A stretch of DNA of 64,000 bases from NCBI RefSeq assembly GCF_019312595.1, contig NZ_JAHWDQ010000001.1, positions 1,100,280 to 1,164,279 of the forward strand, given 5' to 3'. The notes below the pieces were generated by a model. It was not told where the DNA came from, made no database searches, and worked only from the letters and a program-made list of their open reading frames with translations. How positions within the stretch are numbered: position 1 is the stretch's first letter; the number at the start of each line of letters is the position of its first letter. The translations under genes and the position numbers were made by a program. The stretch comes from Zhongshania aquimaris. GTDB lineage: Bacteria > Pseudomonadota > Gammaproteobacteria > Pseudomonadales > Spongiibacteraceae. Below are positions 31,059 to 40,518 of this stretch, one piece after another.

Positions 31059-32663
31059 TCAGGCTAGCTTTTGCGCTGCCAATGCTTTCAGCTCAGGTTT
31101 AACGACTTTGCCAGAGGCGTTCAGCGGCAGCGCGTCGATAAATTCCACATAAAAAGGCACTTTGTAAGACGCCAACTGCGCGGCGCAAAACTCACGCACG
31201 GCGGTGGCATCGATATCGCTACCTGCCTTGCGCACCACAAAGGCCATACCCACTTCGCCTTGGGGCGCTTTGGGCACACCAATAACCGCCACCCCCGCTA
31301 CGCCGCTCATGGCGTAGAGCGCTTTTTCAATTTCAGCGGGATAGACGTTTTCGCCGTTCATGATGTACATGTCTTTCAAACGGTCGGTGATTTTGAGGTA
31401 ACCCGCTGCGTCCATCACGCCAATATCACCGGTTTTTAACCAGCCATCGGCGGTGATCGTCTCGGCAGTAGCCTCCGGCATATCGAAGTAGCCTTGCATG
31501 ACGTTGTAACCCCGGAACCACACCTCGCCTTCGCTACCCCGCGCCACTTCGACGCCGGTCTGTGGGTCTGCGCATTTCAGCTCTACGCCGTCGATGGCGC
31601 GACCAGAGGTGGAGGCAATAACTTCCGCTTCGTCGTCTGGGCGGCAGATTGTGACGACACCACAGGACTCGGTAAGCCCATAGGCAGTGACTACGGTTTC
31701 AAAGCCCAGCTTGTCGCGCATATCGCGGACCAACTGCACCGGCACCGACGCCGCACCAGTCACACCCAAACGCAGACTGGAGAGATCGTAGTTATGGCGA
31801 GTGTCATCTGCTAACAGCATTTCATACAAAGACGGCGCGCCCGGCAACATGGTGACTTTTTCGCGCTGGATGACTTCCATCACTGATTGCTTGTCGAATT
31901 TCGCCATTGGCAAAATAGTCGCGCCGCAAATGATCGCTGCCAGCCAACCGGCTTTGTAGCCAAAGGAATGGAAGAAGGGATTAATAATTAAATAATTGTC
32001 GTCGCTGCGCAGGCCAACCGTGACGCTCCAGGTTTGGAATACGCGAATATTTTGCTCGTGACTGCACAACACGCCTTTGGCTTTTCCGGTCGTGCCAGAG
32101 GTAAACAGCATATCGGCGCTGTCATGGGGATTAACCGCCCGCTCTACGGCAATAAACTTTGCGTCATCGACTTGCTCACCTAGAGTGAGAAAATGCGCCC
32201 AGCTGCGCGGGTCGTCGGTTGGCGCCACGCCCGCCACTGGCAACATAATCCGATGGCTTAAATTGGCTAAGTCTTTATCGACTAAAGGCGCGAGAGCTTC
32301 AAACTCTGATGTGGTCAGCAGCGCTTTAACACCGGCTCGGCGCAAAATGTCCGCCGCTTCGTTTTCTTGTAAACGGGTATTTAAGGGCACCAAAATTGCG
32401 CCCACCGACTGCAATCCCGCCGCCGCGACAATCCACTCCGCCATATTGGGCGCCCAGATCGCAACGCGGTCGCCATGATTTACGCCAATCGCACAAAATG
32501 ACTTTGCGGCCTGCCGGCGCAAATCGTTCAATTGGCGATAAGACATCTCTGCACCCAACTCACGAATGGCCGCCTTGTCGCCAAATTGCTGGGCAGCCCA
32601 GCCGATGAGGCGCGGTAAGGTCAAGGGCATATCGGGAAATGAAGCAGAGGGTTCCAATAACAT
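31059..32663 (-). CDS. Acyl-CoA synthetase (FadD3/FadD-like, AMP-forming)
   Basis: A 534-residue ANL-superfamily ligase: P-loop FTSGTTGKAKG (187-197), adenine motif region YGLTESCGV, hinge GWLKTGDIGVMDAAGYLKI, and catalytic Lys519 in ASGKVVKPELK. It activates a carboxylic acid as acyl-AMP and then acyl-CoA. In the KstR2 regulon FadD3 does this for HIP, and the HIP operon at 4857-19068 contains no ligase of its own, so this gene is a fair candidate. A 12-kb separation and a distinct operon with Lrp regulators mean a different substrate is also possible. It is the first gene of its unit. Confidence 0.9.
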   Translation of the reverse strand: MLLEPSASFPDMPLTLPRLIGWAAQQFGDKAAIRELGAEMSYRQLNDLRRQAAKSFCAIGVNHGDRVAIWAPNMAEWIVAAAGLQSVGAILVPLNTRLQENEAADILRRAGVKALLTTSEFEALAPLVDKDLANLSHRIMLPVAGVAPTDDPRSWAHFLTLGEQVDDAKFIAVERAVNPHDSADMLFTSGTTGKAKGVLCSHEQNIRVFQTWSVTVGLRSDDNYLIINPFFHSFGYKAGWLAAIICGATILPMAKFDKQSVMEVIQREKVTMLPGAPSLYEMLLADDTRHNYDLSSLRLGVTGAASVPVQLVRDMRDKLGFETVVTAYGLTESCGVVTICRPDDEAEVIASTSGRAIDGVELKCADPQTGVEVARGSEGEVWFRGYNVMQGYFDMPEATAETITADGWLKTGDIGVMDAAGYLKITDRLKDMYIMNGENVYPAEIEKALYAMSGVAGVAVIGVPKAPQGEVGMAFVVRKAGSDIDATAVREFCAAQLASYKVPFYVEFIDALPLNASGKVVKPELKALAAQKLA

Positions 32664-32787
32664 AGCGCAGGTAGTCCTGGTGGGATCAACAATTAACAGC
32701 GCTAAGTTTAGAAGCTAACAAGCCGCACAACAAGAAAAATGCGTAATTTATGCGCACAAAAATTACGCGTTACGCAAATATTGCGCC

Positions 32788-33633
32788 TCAGGTACCAAGA
32801 CTATGCTCCCGCAGCAACATGGCTTGCTTGCGCTCGCCACCCCAACGGTATTGGCTAAATTCACCACTGCCGCGAATGACTCGGTGGCAGGGAATTAAGT
32901 AGGCGATATTATTGCGCGCAATCGCCGAGGCCACGGCTCGCGTCGATGACGGCAAGCCCATGGACTCAGCCAGCTGCTGATAAGAACAAACTTCGCCAAG
33001 GGGAATGGCGAGCAAGGCCTCCCAGACCTTCATCTGAAACTCAGTGCCTTTTAGCAATACCGTCAGCGGTTTGCCTGCCGATTTTGCGGCAAACATCGAC
33101 TGATAGATCGCAGCTACCTGACGGTCATCACGCTGCAGCTCCGCCGCCGCCCATTCGTCTTGCAACTCGGCAAGCAAGGCAGCCTCGCCGACAGGACTAT
33201 CAAAGAAGGCCAATTTACACACGCCGCGATGATTAGCAGCGATAAAACAATAGCCAAAGGGCGATGGACAGCTGCCGTAAAAAATCTGCAAACCTTGCCC
33301 TCTGCTGCGATATTCGCCGGGGGTAACCCGCTCGGCTTTGATCATTAAATCGTGGAGGCGGCCGCTGCCGCTCAAGCCACAGGCTAATGCCGCATCTAGA
33401 ACTGAGCTTTCTCGCAATAGGCGCTTGGCATTTTCTTTGGTAAGAAACTGCAAAAACTGTTTGGGAGACACCCCCGCCCATTCGCTAAAAATACGCTGCA
33501 AATGGAATTCGCTGACACCAATATACGACGCTAGCTCCGACAGACTTGGCTGCGCCTGCTGATGCTCGTTTAAATAGTGAATAGCGCGGGCGACCCGCTG
33601 ATAGTTTTCTTGTTGCTCTAGCGCCGTATTCAT
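32788..33633 (-). CDS. AraC-type HTH fused to methylated-DNA-protein cysteine methyltransferase
   Basis: A 281-residue fusion. Residues about 12-110 form an AraC/XylS DNA-binding domain (SLSELASYIGVSEFHLQRIF and the second helix pair to GEYRSRG). The remainder is an O6-alkylguanine-DNA alkyltransferase with active-site Cys249 in IPCHRVIR and the DNA-binding wing SSTRAVASAIARNN. It repairs alkylated guanine and may regulate adaptive-response genes. Unlike E. coli Ada it lacks the N-terminal zinc/methylphosphotriester domain, so signalling through that cysteine is absent. The neighbouring AsmA gene is divergent. Confidence 0.9.
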   Translation of the reverse strand: MNTALEQQENYQRVARAIHYLNEHQQAQPSLSELASYIGVSEFHLQRIFSEWAGVSPKQFLQFLTKENAKRLLRESSVLDAALACGLSGSGRLHDLMIKAERVTPGEYRSRGQGLQIFYGSCPSPFGYCFIAANHRGVCKLAFFDSPVGEAALLAELQDEWAAAELQRDDRQVAAIYQSMFAAKSAGKPLTVLLKGTEFQMKVWEALLAIPLGEVCSYQQLAESMGLPSSTRAVASAIARNNIAYLIPCHRVIRGSGEFSQYRWGGERKQAMLLREHSLGT

Positions 33634-33704
33634 ATTGTTTTAAACCAGACCGTTCAATGGTCGAGATTGTGCCCCGCGTTTCCCGCCGTTACCACCCGAT
33701 TCTT

Positions 33705-33730
33705 GCTAAGCCTAAATAGTCAGGCTTAGC
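33705..33730. promoter_or_regulatory. Perfect 9-bp inverted repeat in a divergent promoter region
   Basis: GCTAAGCCT (33705-33713) and AGGCTTAGC (33722-33730) pair perfectly around an 8-base loop, between the divergent Ada-like and AsmA-like genes. In this position an operator is more likely than a terminator. No regulator can be assigned. Confidence 0.45.
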
Positions 33731-33851
33731 TTTGAAATAAACCCGAACTATGTGCGGTATTCCTGTCAAACTACTATGCTAGCAATACCGTAAACTCTGC
33801 AAACGCGTCATCTTGCCAATGGAATGCAAATCCAATTCCTAGGAGAAAATA

Positions 33852-36233
33852 ATGGGCCGTGCCATAAAGTATCTCGCCATCACCCTTGTCAGCCTCGTCC
33901 TTTTGGTCGCTCTCGCGGCGGCCTCACTGGCTTTCTGGATCGATCCGAATATATTTAAAGACGATATTGAGAAACTGGCCGCCGAGCAGGGCCTTATTCT
34001 TCACTTAGATGGCGACTTGTCTTGGCAGGTCTTCCCCAATATTCAAATCGTTATCAATGGGGCCAGCCTCGCTACATCGGACAAGGTCAAGTTAATGAGT
34101 TTCGACACCGCGCAGCTGTCCGTCGCGCTCATGCCACTGCTGAACAAAGACATTGTTGTGCAGGGTATAGGACTCGACGGCGTTAAGGCCAATTTGGTCG
34201 TTGACGAACAAGGCGTGGGCAACTGGACTAAAATCGGCAAAGCATCTGACGACAAAGCGCAAAAGCCCGACGCAAAAGACGAGGGCGGTAACAAAGCCCT
34301 AGAGCTAGCCATTGCCAAGCTGAGTTTAAGCGATAGCCACGTAATCTATAACAATAAGCAAACCGGCCAATACGTCGAATTGTCTGGGCTTTCGCTAAAT
34401 GGCGAAAACATCCAACTGAAGAACACTGCATTTCCCTTGAGTTTAGAGAGCGATGTGAAGTTTGAAGACGAAACCCAAACACTGAACGCAAAACTCAAGC
34501 TCACCTCTCACATCACCGTTAATCAGGACATCAACCATTTCATTATTAAAGACGGCGATTTAGCACTTAGCCTTGATCACAAAAACGAACTAGGCACTGC
34601 GTCGGCGAGTACAGAATTACGCCTTGATGCCGACGTTAATATCGCCGACGACTTGGTTTGGTCGCTACCGACGCTAGACATATCTGATACAAGCCTGAGT
34701 TACGCCGCCACGGACGGCAGCACTATTGAGATTAGCGCGCTTAACTTTAAAGGCAGCGTTATTCCCGGCGGTGAAGCCAGTGAGTTGGCGATTAACGGCA
34801 AACTGCGTTACGGCAACGCCAGCCAAAAGCCAATTGAAACCGATCTGAGCCTGTCGACCCTGCTCAGCATCGACGCCAAGCTGAACGCGATAAAAGCGCA
34901 AAAACTCGCTTTAAGAACCAGTATTGGCAGTGAAACCATTGACCTCAGCGGCGATGTAAAAGCAACCATCAGCCCGCTGGACTACCAAGCCAAACTCACC
35001 CTCGCCAATACCAATGTTAAAAAAATCGCCAACAGCTTGGGCATTGAATTGCCGGTCATGGCAGAGCCACGTGCGCTCAACAAAGTCGGCACAACAATTT
35101 CACTGAACGGCAACGATAAACGTATCGTGATATCTGAGCTGCAAGCCACCCTTGATGAGAGCACGATTAAAGGCAATGCGAGTGTCGATCTCGATAAAAA
35201 TCAGGCAGTGAAACTGGCGGTCAACATCGACAAAATCAATGTCGACAACTACCTGCCGCCGGCACCGCCAGAAGAGGCAAAAGCAGAAAAACCGGCGGCA
35301 GCTAGCGGCCCGACAGCAGACACCGAAATTCCCTTACCAAGAGAGATGCTCAATAAACTCAATGTTGATGCGAAATTACAGATAGCCGAACTGACGGCAA
35401 ACAACCTGCCATTCAAGAATATTCTTTTACACGTCATCGCCAAAGACGGCGTTAGCGCCGTTAGCCCTCTTAGCGGACTGGTGTATGACAGCCCCTTTAA
35501 ACTGGATGCCCAGCTCGATACCCGCCCCACGGCGGCCAGAATGTTGATACGTGGCAACAGCACGCAATTACCTCTGGGTAAAGTACTGAAGGACGCCGCC
35601 GCGATTGAGGAGCTGTCTGGTGTCAGCGATGTGACCTTTAACTTGACGACCAGTGGCACCACTGTTGCGAGTTTAAAGAAACACCTAGACGGCAATATCG
35701 AGCTCAGTGCGCAGAAATTGCGCCTCAGCAATATGAATATCGAAAAGGCATTTTGTCAGCTGGTCGCCAAATTCCAACAGGAAACCTTCGACCCCACAAA
35801 TTGGCCTTTATACAGCGACCTCAACGATACCGTTACAAAAATTGTGATTAAAGACGGCATCGCCAGAATCGAAAAATTAAATTCCGGCGTGACAAAATTG
35901 GCCCTGAGCGGCAACGGTAAGATTGATTTAAACGAAAACACCTTCGACGTTGTTATTAACACTCGCCTAGCGCAAGCAGACCAAAATGCCATGGCCTGCA
36001 AAATTAATAATGACAAATTGCTAAACCGCGACATCCCTATTCGCTGCAGGGCAGCCTTCGATAAAGTCGGCGCCACCAGCTGCCTGCCAGACTTTAGGGT
36101 GATAGAAGATATGGCCAAAGAAAAAGCCAAAGATAAAATTGATGAGAAAGCCAAAGAACTCATAGAGAAAAAAATGGGTGGCGAAAAAGGCGAAGCTGCC
36201 AAGCAAATATTTAATCAATTTTTTAAGAAATAA
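33852..36233 (+). CDS. AsmA-family protein
   Basis: A 793-residue protein with an N-terminal signal-anchor (about 5-28), the AsmA opening (FKDDIEKLAAEQGLILHLDG, DLSWQVFPNIQIVINGASLA) and the AsmA C-terminal domain with LSAQKLRLSNMNIEKAFCQL. The end is a Lys/Glu-rich helix (AKEKAKDKIDEKAKELIEKK). AsmA/TamB-related proteins sit in the inner membrane and span the periplasm as beta-groove bridges that move phospholipid to the outer membrane. GGAG precedes the ATG by eight bases. Extended blocks of beta-strand with alternating hydrophobics fit that architecture. Confidence 0.9.
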   Translation: MGRAIKYLAITLVSLVLLVALAAASLAFWIDPNIFKDDIEKLAAEQGLILHLDGDLSWQVFPNIQIVINGASLATSDKVKLMSFDTAQLSVALMPLLNKDIVVQGIGLDGVKANLVVDEQGVGNWTKIGKASDDKAQKPDAKDEGGNKALELAIAKLSLSDSHVIYNNKQTGQYVELSGLSLNGENIQLKNTAFPLSLESDVKFEDETQTLNAKLKLTSHITVNQDINHFIIKDGDLALSLDHKNELGTASASTELRLDADVNIADDLVWSLPTLDISDTSLSYAATDGSTIEISALNFKGSVIPGGEASELAINGKLRYGNASQKPIETDLSLSTLLSIDAKLNAIKAQKLALRTSIGSETIDLSGDVKATISPLDYQAKLTLANTNVKKIANSLGIELPVMAEPRALNKVGTTISLNGNDKRIVISELQATLDESTIKGNASVDLDKNQAVKLAVNIDKINVDNYLPPAPPEEAKAEKPAAASGPTADTEIPLPREMLNKLNVDAKLQIAELTANNLPFKNILLHVIAKDGVSAVSPLSGLVYDSPFKLDAQLDTRPTAARMLIRGNSTQLPLGKVLKDAAAIEELSGVSDVTFNLTTSGTTVASLKKHLDGNIELSAQKLRLSNMNIEKAFCQLVAKFQQETFDPTNWPLYSDLNDTVTKIVIKDGIARIEKLNSGVTKLALSGNGKIDLNENTFDVVINTRLAQADQNAMACKINNDKLLNRDIPIRCRAAFDKVGATSCLPDFRVIEDMAKEKAKDKIDEKAKELIEKKMGGEKGEAAKQIFNQFFKK

Positions 36234-36344
36234 TTTTTAGGACAGCACAAAAGCTCTCGATGTATAGCTCTAGCCCGAGCGAACTGGATGAGACTATACA
36301 TTTATTCAGATGACCAAAGAGCGATGTAAGGCAAAGCGTAAAAG

Positions 36345-36900
36345 ACATGGATCCTCAATCAAGTTGAGGATGACACCATACTACGTCATCCCCGACCTTT
36401 TACTACCACGTCATCCCCGACCCCGATCGGGGATCCAGTGTGAGCGACAGCGAATGCCGTTGCGTCGGACGTCCGGCGTCTGACGATTGAAGTACGTACC
36501 GCCCAGTTCTGCGTATTACGAATCCCAAAGCGACTGAATCCTCAATCAAGTTGAGGATGAAAACACCATACTACGTCATCCCCGACCCCGATCGGGGATC
36601 CAAATGAGCGACAGCGAATGCCGTTGCGTCGGACGTCCGGCGCCTGACGCTTGACGTATGTGCCGCACAGTTCGGCGTATTACGAATCCCAAAGCGACTG
36701 AATCCTCAATCAAGTTGAGGATGACAACACCATACTACGTCATCCCCGACCCCGATCGGGGATCCAGATGAGCGACAGCGAATGCCGTTGCGTCAGACGT
36801 CCGGCGTCTGACGCTTGACGTACGTACCGCCCAGTTCGGCGTATTACGAATTCCAAGGCGACGGGGTCCTCAATGGAGTTGAGGATGACGACGGTCGGCG
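36345..36900. repeat. REP-like tandem repeat block (about 164-bp units)
   Basis: The palindrome TCCTCAATCAAGTTGAGGAT begins at 36352, 36539 and 36703, with a diverged fourth copy at 36867 (steps 187, 164 and 164 bp). Between them lie CCCCGACCCCGATCGGGG, GAGCGACAGCGAATGCCGTT, GTCGGACGTCCGGCGTCTGA (heptad-like) and GTATTACGAATCCCAAAG. The module set is shared with the block at 19458-20066. The AsmA-Ald gap carries no gene. Confidence 0.9.
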
Positions 36901-36948
36901 TTCTTGAGCGACGCTGTCAGCGGCTAGAATAAAATCGTGTAAAGGTCT

Positions 36949-38064
36949 CTAAATTATTTTCAGCCAATCACTGGCATCTCGCCCCTGCGCACCGGCAACC
37001 GCCGCGCAGGTCAGCCTGCCCTTTGCGATACTTAGCCCCGCCGCCAAACCGGCATTATCGAGAAACGCTTGTTTAATGTTTTGCTCAGCTAATAAATGCA
37101 CAAAGGGCAACGTCGACTGGCTCAAGGCTTGGCTAGCCGTTCTGGCAACCGCACTGGGAATATTGGCGACACAGTAGTGAACAATCCCGTCCAGCAAAAA
37201 TGTGGGCTCTAGATGCGTTGTCGGTTTGGTGGTTTCAAAACAGCCACCCTGATCTACCGATACGTCTACTAGCACGGAGCCAGCCGCCAAGGCAGATAAA
37301 TCCGCTCTGCTTAATAACTTGGGTGCCGCCGCGCCAGGCACTAAGGCCGCGCCGACGACCATATCGACGTCGTTTAATAAAGAGCGCAAATCTAAGTTTG
37401 CCGAGTCGCACACCGAAAAACGCGGGTGTTTGAATTGCGCATCCAAGCTTGTTCGGCGCGCCGCAAAGGGTTCTATCAATGTGACTTTGGCACCCATGCC
37501 CAGCGCCACATCAGCGGCGTTACTCCCCACGACGCCACCGCCGAAGATCAAAACATGGCCCGGCTCCAATCCCGACACGCCGCCGAGTAATACCCCGGAA
37601 CCACCCTGCGCTTTTTCTAAGCAGTGGGCGCCAGCTTGCACACTCAAACGGCCTGCAATTTCGCTCATTGGCTTTAATAGAGGTAGACGCCCCTGTTCAT
37701 CGGTAATGGTTTCATAGGCAACACAGAGCGCGCCGCTGGCCATTAAACTTGTGGTTAAGTCCGGCGTCGGCGCGAGATGCAGATAGCAAAACAGACGATG
37801 GTCGGCCTTCAACAAAGCTACCTCAGGCGCCTGCGGCTCTTTGACCTTGACGATGAGTTGGGCGTCTTGATATAGCGACGCCATTGACGCCGAGAGTTGC
37901 GCGCCAGCGGCAAGGTAGTCATCGTCGCTAAAACCAGAACCACAACCAGCGCCAGTTTCTAAAAATAGGTTATGCCCCGCGAGCACTAAATCCGTGACCG
38001 CAGCGGGCGTGAGTCCAACCCGATATTCCTGCGCTTTGATTTCTTTGGGGATACCGATACGCAT
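36949..38064 (-). CDS. ald: Alanine dehydrogenase
   Basis: Start at 38064 (CGGAAG upstream, MRIGIPKEIKAQEYRVGLTP) gives 371 residues, the usual size of Ald. Substrate residues Arg15, Lys75 and His96 (LHLAPTPDL) are in place, and the Rossmann motif GGGVVGSNAADVALGMGA follows. The enzyme interconverts L-alanine and pyruvate with NAD and ammonia in the cytoplasm. The frame extends upstream to 38157 but overlaps the neighbouring gene, and the chosen start has the better ribosome site and the correct length. Confidence 0.95.
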   Translation of the reverse strand: MRIGIPKEIKAQEYRVGLTPAAVTDLVLAGHNLFLETGAGCGSGFSDDDYLAAGAQLSASMASLYQDAQLIVKVKEPQAPEVALLKADHRLFCYLHLAPTPDLTTSLMASGALCVAYETITDEQGRLPLLKPMSEIAGRLSVQAGAHCLEKAQGGSGVLLGGVSGLEPGHVLIFGGGVVGSNAADVALGMGAKVTLIEPFAARRTSLDAQFKHPRFSVCDSANLDLRSLLNDVDMVVGAALVPGAAAPKLLSRADLSALAAGSVLVDVSVDQGGCFETTKPTTHLEPTFLLDGIVHYCVANIPSAVARTASQALSQSTLPFVHLLAEQNIKQAFLDNAGLAAGLSIAKGRLTCAAVAGAQGRDASDWLKII

Positions 38065-38131
38065 TTTAATCTTCCGTTGGACTGAGGAGTTTGCGTTTCT
38101 AAAAACAGAAAACGCGGTATTTATTTCGTGC

Positions 38132-38968
38132 TTAGGCCACCAACTCCCACTGCCCATCAGTCTGTCGCGCGCGCGACTCTTTCTCTAATTTAAGCAGATG
38201 CGCCCACAGAGACAACTTTGCAATAGGGTGTATCGACGCGTCGACATCTTGATAGGCAACGATCACCAAGTCGTCGAGATCACCTTTTTTAACTTGCTGC
38301 AAAGCGGCCCAAATCTTGTTTTCACGAGACTGGCGATGGGCTATTAAGTGCTCTATCTCTGCTGTCGGTGTGGCGATTAAGGTGCCATGCCCCGGTGCGA
38401 GATATTGCAAGGGGTAATCAAGTAGCAATCGCAGCGAGGCAATGTAATCCGCCATATCACCGGCCGGAGGAATAATGACCACCGTAGAGCCCTGCATAAT
38501 ATGGTCGCCGGTGAATACTGTGCCGGTGGCTTCGTGCAGAAAACAAAAGTGGTTGCCAACATGGCCCGGCGTGTATATCGCTCTCAGCACACTGCCGTCG
38601 ACATCAAAGCATTCATCGTGACTGACTGAACTGGTGGGCGCAAAACTGAGATCTTGATGGCCGTCGTCAGCAATCTCCGCACCAATCACTGGCACCGAAT
38701 AACGCGCCTGTAAAGCCGCGGCACCGGGCGAATGATCCGGGTGAGTGTGAGTGGTCACTATACGTTCTAGCTTGCCACCAAGCTGGGTAATGCCCGCTTC
38801 GATCGCCGCAATATGCTCTGGTATATCGGGGCCAGGGTCTAACACCGTAATGCGTTTATCGCCCAGCAAATAGGTATTGGTGCCCGGCCCAGTCAAAACG
38901 CTCGGATTAGGGGCAACAAGGCGATGCACACCAGGCAGTAACGTTTCTAAAACACCCGCTTCTAACAT
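38132..38968 (-). CDS. Metallo-beta-lactamase-fold hydrolase (LACTB2-like)
   Basis: A 278-residue MBL-fold protein with the metal motif THTHPDHSPGA (HxHxDH), further ligands in YTPGHVGNH and FTGDHIM, and PGHG near residue 190. The opening GVHRLVAPNPSVLTGPGTNTYLLG is typical of the LACTB2/RNase-related or thioester hydrolase-like group. The winged-helix C-terminal region (QVKKGDLDDLVIVAY...ASIHPIAKLSLWAHLLKLE) supports LACTB2-type. The precise substrate is open. Divergent from the sterol-desaturase gene. Confidence 0.87.
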   Translation of the reverse strand: MLEAGVLETLLPGVHRLVAPNPSVLTGPGTNTYLLGDKRITVLDPGPDIPEHIAAIEAGITQLGGKLERIVTTHTHPDHSPGAAALQARYSVPVIGAEIADDGHQDLSFAPTSSVSHDECFDVDGSVLRAIYTPGHVGNHFCFLHEATGTVFTGDHIMQGSTVVIIPPAGDMADYIASLRLLLDYPLQYLAPGHGTLIATPTAEIEHLIAHRQSRENKIWAALQQVKKGDLDDLVIVAYQDVDASIHPIAKLSLWAHLLKLEKESRARQTDGQWELVA

Positions 38969-39174
38969 AGCTATCTCTCTTCAACTGATTATTTGCAGAG
39001 TAAGAGCGCAGCACGGCAGAAACAAGCCCCGACTCAAAACTTTGCCGCGTCGGCGTTAGTTTGCGGCAGTTCGCAAAACGGGCAACAAGACTCCACTAAT
39101 GCTCACTTTTAATGTAATGTGTCATTTAACACTGCGGCCGTGGTGTCGAGTATGCCCTCTCGCGGACAAAGGCG

Positions 39175-40518
39175 ATGAATAAGTTTTTACATTTTATCTT
39201 CGAGTCTGAAGTGCCCGACATTGGTGAGCGCTACCGTAAACTTGCGAGTGGCCTAGTTATATTGTTCATTGTCGGCTATAGCATTGGCTTTTTGCAGCTA
39301 ATGCATCTGGGCCCCTATCTTGGCCCTGGGCTTGGCGACGACGTGAGCTTTCAACCGCTGCTGAATAGCCTGTCTGAATTGCACTCGCAAGCGCCAGCTA
39401 TGTGGTATGCATTACTCTCTTTACTGAGCTTTACCGTGCTATTCAGAGTCGTCGCCATGCTCGGCGGCTACTTCTTATTCGAGCGTGAAGAAGGCCAGCC
39501 CTATCCCATTAAATGGATCGTGGTATTTTTTCTAAGCAATACACTTAGCGCCCTCGCGATTCCCCTTGTACTACTCGCCCTAGGCACACTGTTTTTACTG
39601 TCTGGCTTAAGCTTTGATATTGGCTGGCACTGGGTTGAGCACAATGTAAACGTCGCCAACCAGTTCGTTATGACGCATGTGCCCACACTGGTCGATGCCC
39701 CGGCGCCGGTGGCGGTATTTTCCATTGCGGTCATCAGCGGCTTTTTTCATTACTGGTTTCACCGCCTGGGCCACACCCAACGTTTCTTGTGGCTGCTATT
39801 TCACCGCCCCCATCACATGACACCAGCGCTGATTCAGCCTACTACTATGGCGGTATTTACCGCGCTGCCCTTGTTTATCTTTTTAATACTGCCCTACAAC
39901 CTGTTATTTGGCGCCTGTACCAAACTGTTTAGCAGCGAACCGCTGTACACCGAGGTCATTATTTTTAATTGTCTTATTTTAATTCCGGAAATATTTGGCC
40001 ACCAAACTGCGCTCTACCAGATTGGCCGCCGCAGTCGGCTTATTCGCTGGGCGAGCTTTTTCTCTAGCAACGGTGTTTACCACTATATGCACCACTCATC
40101 TGAGCCCGAGCACTGTGGTCAAAATGGCACGGTGAATTTGGTGAATATCGGCGGCGGGCCACTCTTTATTTGGGATATTATTTTTGGTACTTACTGCCCG
40201 CTGAGCACCAAAACACCCCGCGCTGGTTTAAGCGGCCAGCCCGAGCTACATTTGAACCCCTTGCGACTTACCCTTGCGGGCGTGGCACAGATTGGCAGTG
40301 AATTACTGCGTAACCCAAGCTGGCGAGAAAAGTGGCGAATCCTTGTTAGCTCGTCTGCGTACTCACCACCGGTGAGCACCGACTTCGCCGTTAAACACGA
40401 AGGCCGTAAGCATACTCAACCGACACCTACGGTAATTAGTTATCGCTACTCATTTAATGCAGGGGCTGCCCCAAGCGCCAACGTAAACGCAGAGCTAATA
40501 ACAGAGCAGCAGAGCTAA
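39175..40518 (+). CDS. Sterol desaturase/fatty acid hydroxylase-family membrane protein
   Basis: A 447-residue di-iron membrane protein. Histidine clusters: FHRLGH (His196, His200), FHRPHH (His210, His213, His214) and YHYMHHSSEPEH (about 306-317). At least five hydrophobic segments lie before and between these. Members hydroxylate or desaturate lipids, sterols or carotenoids using O2 at the membrane. The C-terminal 70 residues after the last box are extra and basic. AAGG precedes the ATG. Its 3' end overlaps the convergent MATE gene by 65 bp. A steroid-directed role is possible given the neighbourhood but unproven. Confidence 0.88.
   Translation: MNKFLHFIFESEVPDIGERYRKLASGLVILFIVGYSIGFLQLMHLGPYLGPGLGDDVSFQPLLNSLSELHSQAPAMWYALLSLLSFTVLFRVVAMLGGYFLFEREEGQPYPIKWIVVFFLSNTLSALAIPLVLLALGTLFLLSGLSFDIGWHWVEHNVNVANQFVMTHVPTLVDAPAPVAVFSIAVISGFFHYWFHRLGHTQRFLWLLFHRPHHMTPALIQPTTMAVFTALPLFIFLILPYNLLFGACTKLFSSEPLYTEVIIFNCLILIPEIFGHQTALYQIGRRSRLIRWASFFSSNGVYHYMHHSSEPEHCGQNGTVNLVNIGGGPLFIWDIIFGTYCPLSTKTPRAGLSGQPELHLNPLRLTLAGVAQIGSELLRNPSWREKWRILVSSSAYSPPVSTDFAVKHEGRKHTQPTPTVISYRYSFNAGAAPSANVNAELITEQQS

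Noticed and set aside
33705..33730. Rho-independent terminator
   Set aside because: The hairpin lies between divergent genes and has no T-run, so termination is unlikely.
40191..40379. Small leftward open frame within the sterol-desaturase gene
   Set aside because: It is a shadow on the opposite strand of a well-supported gene with no ribosome site.
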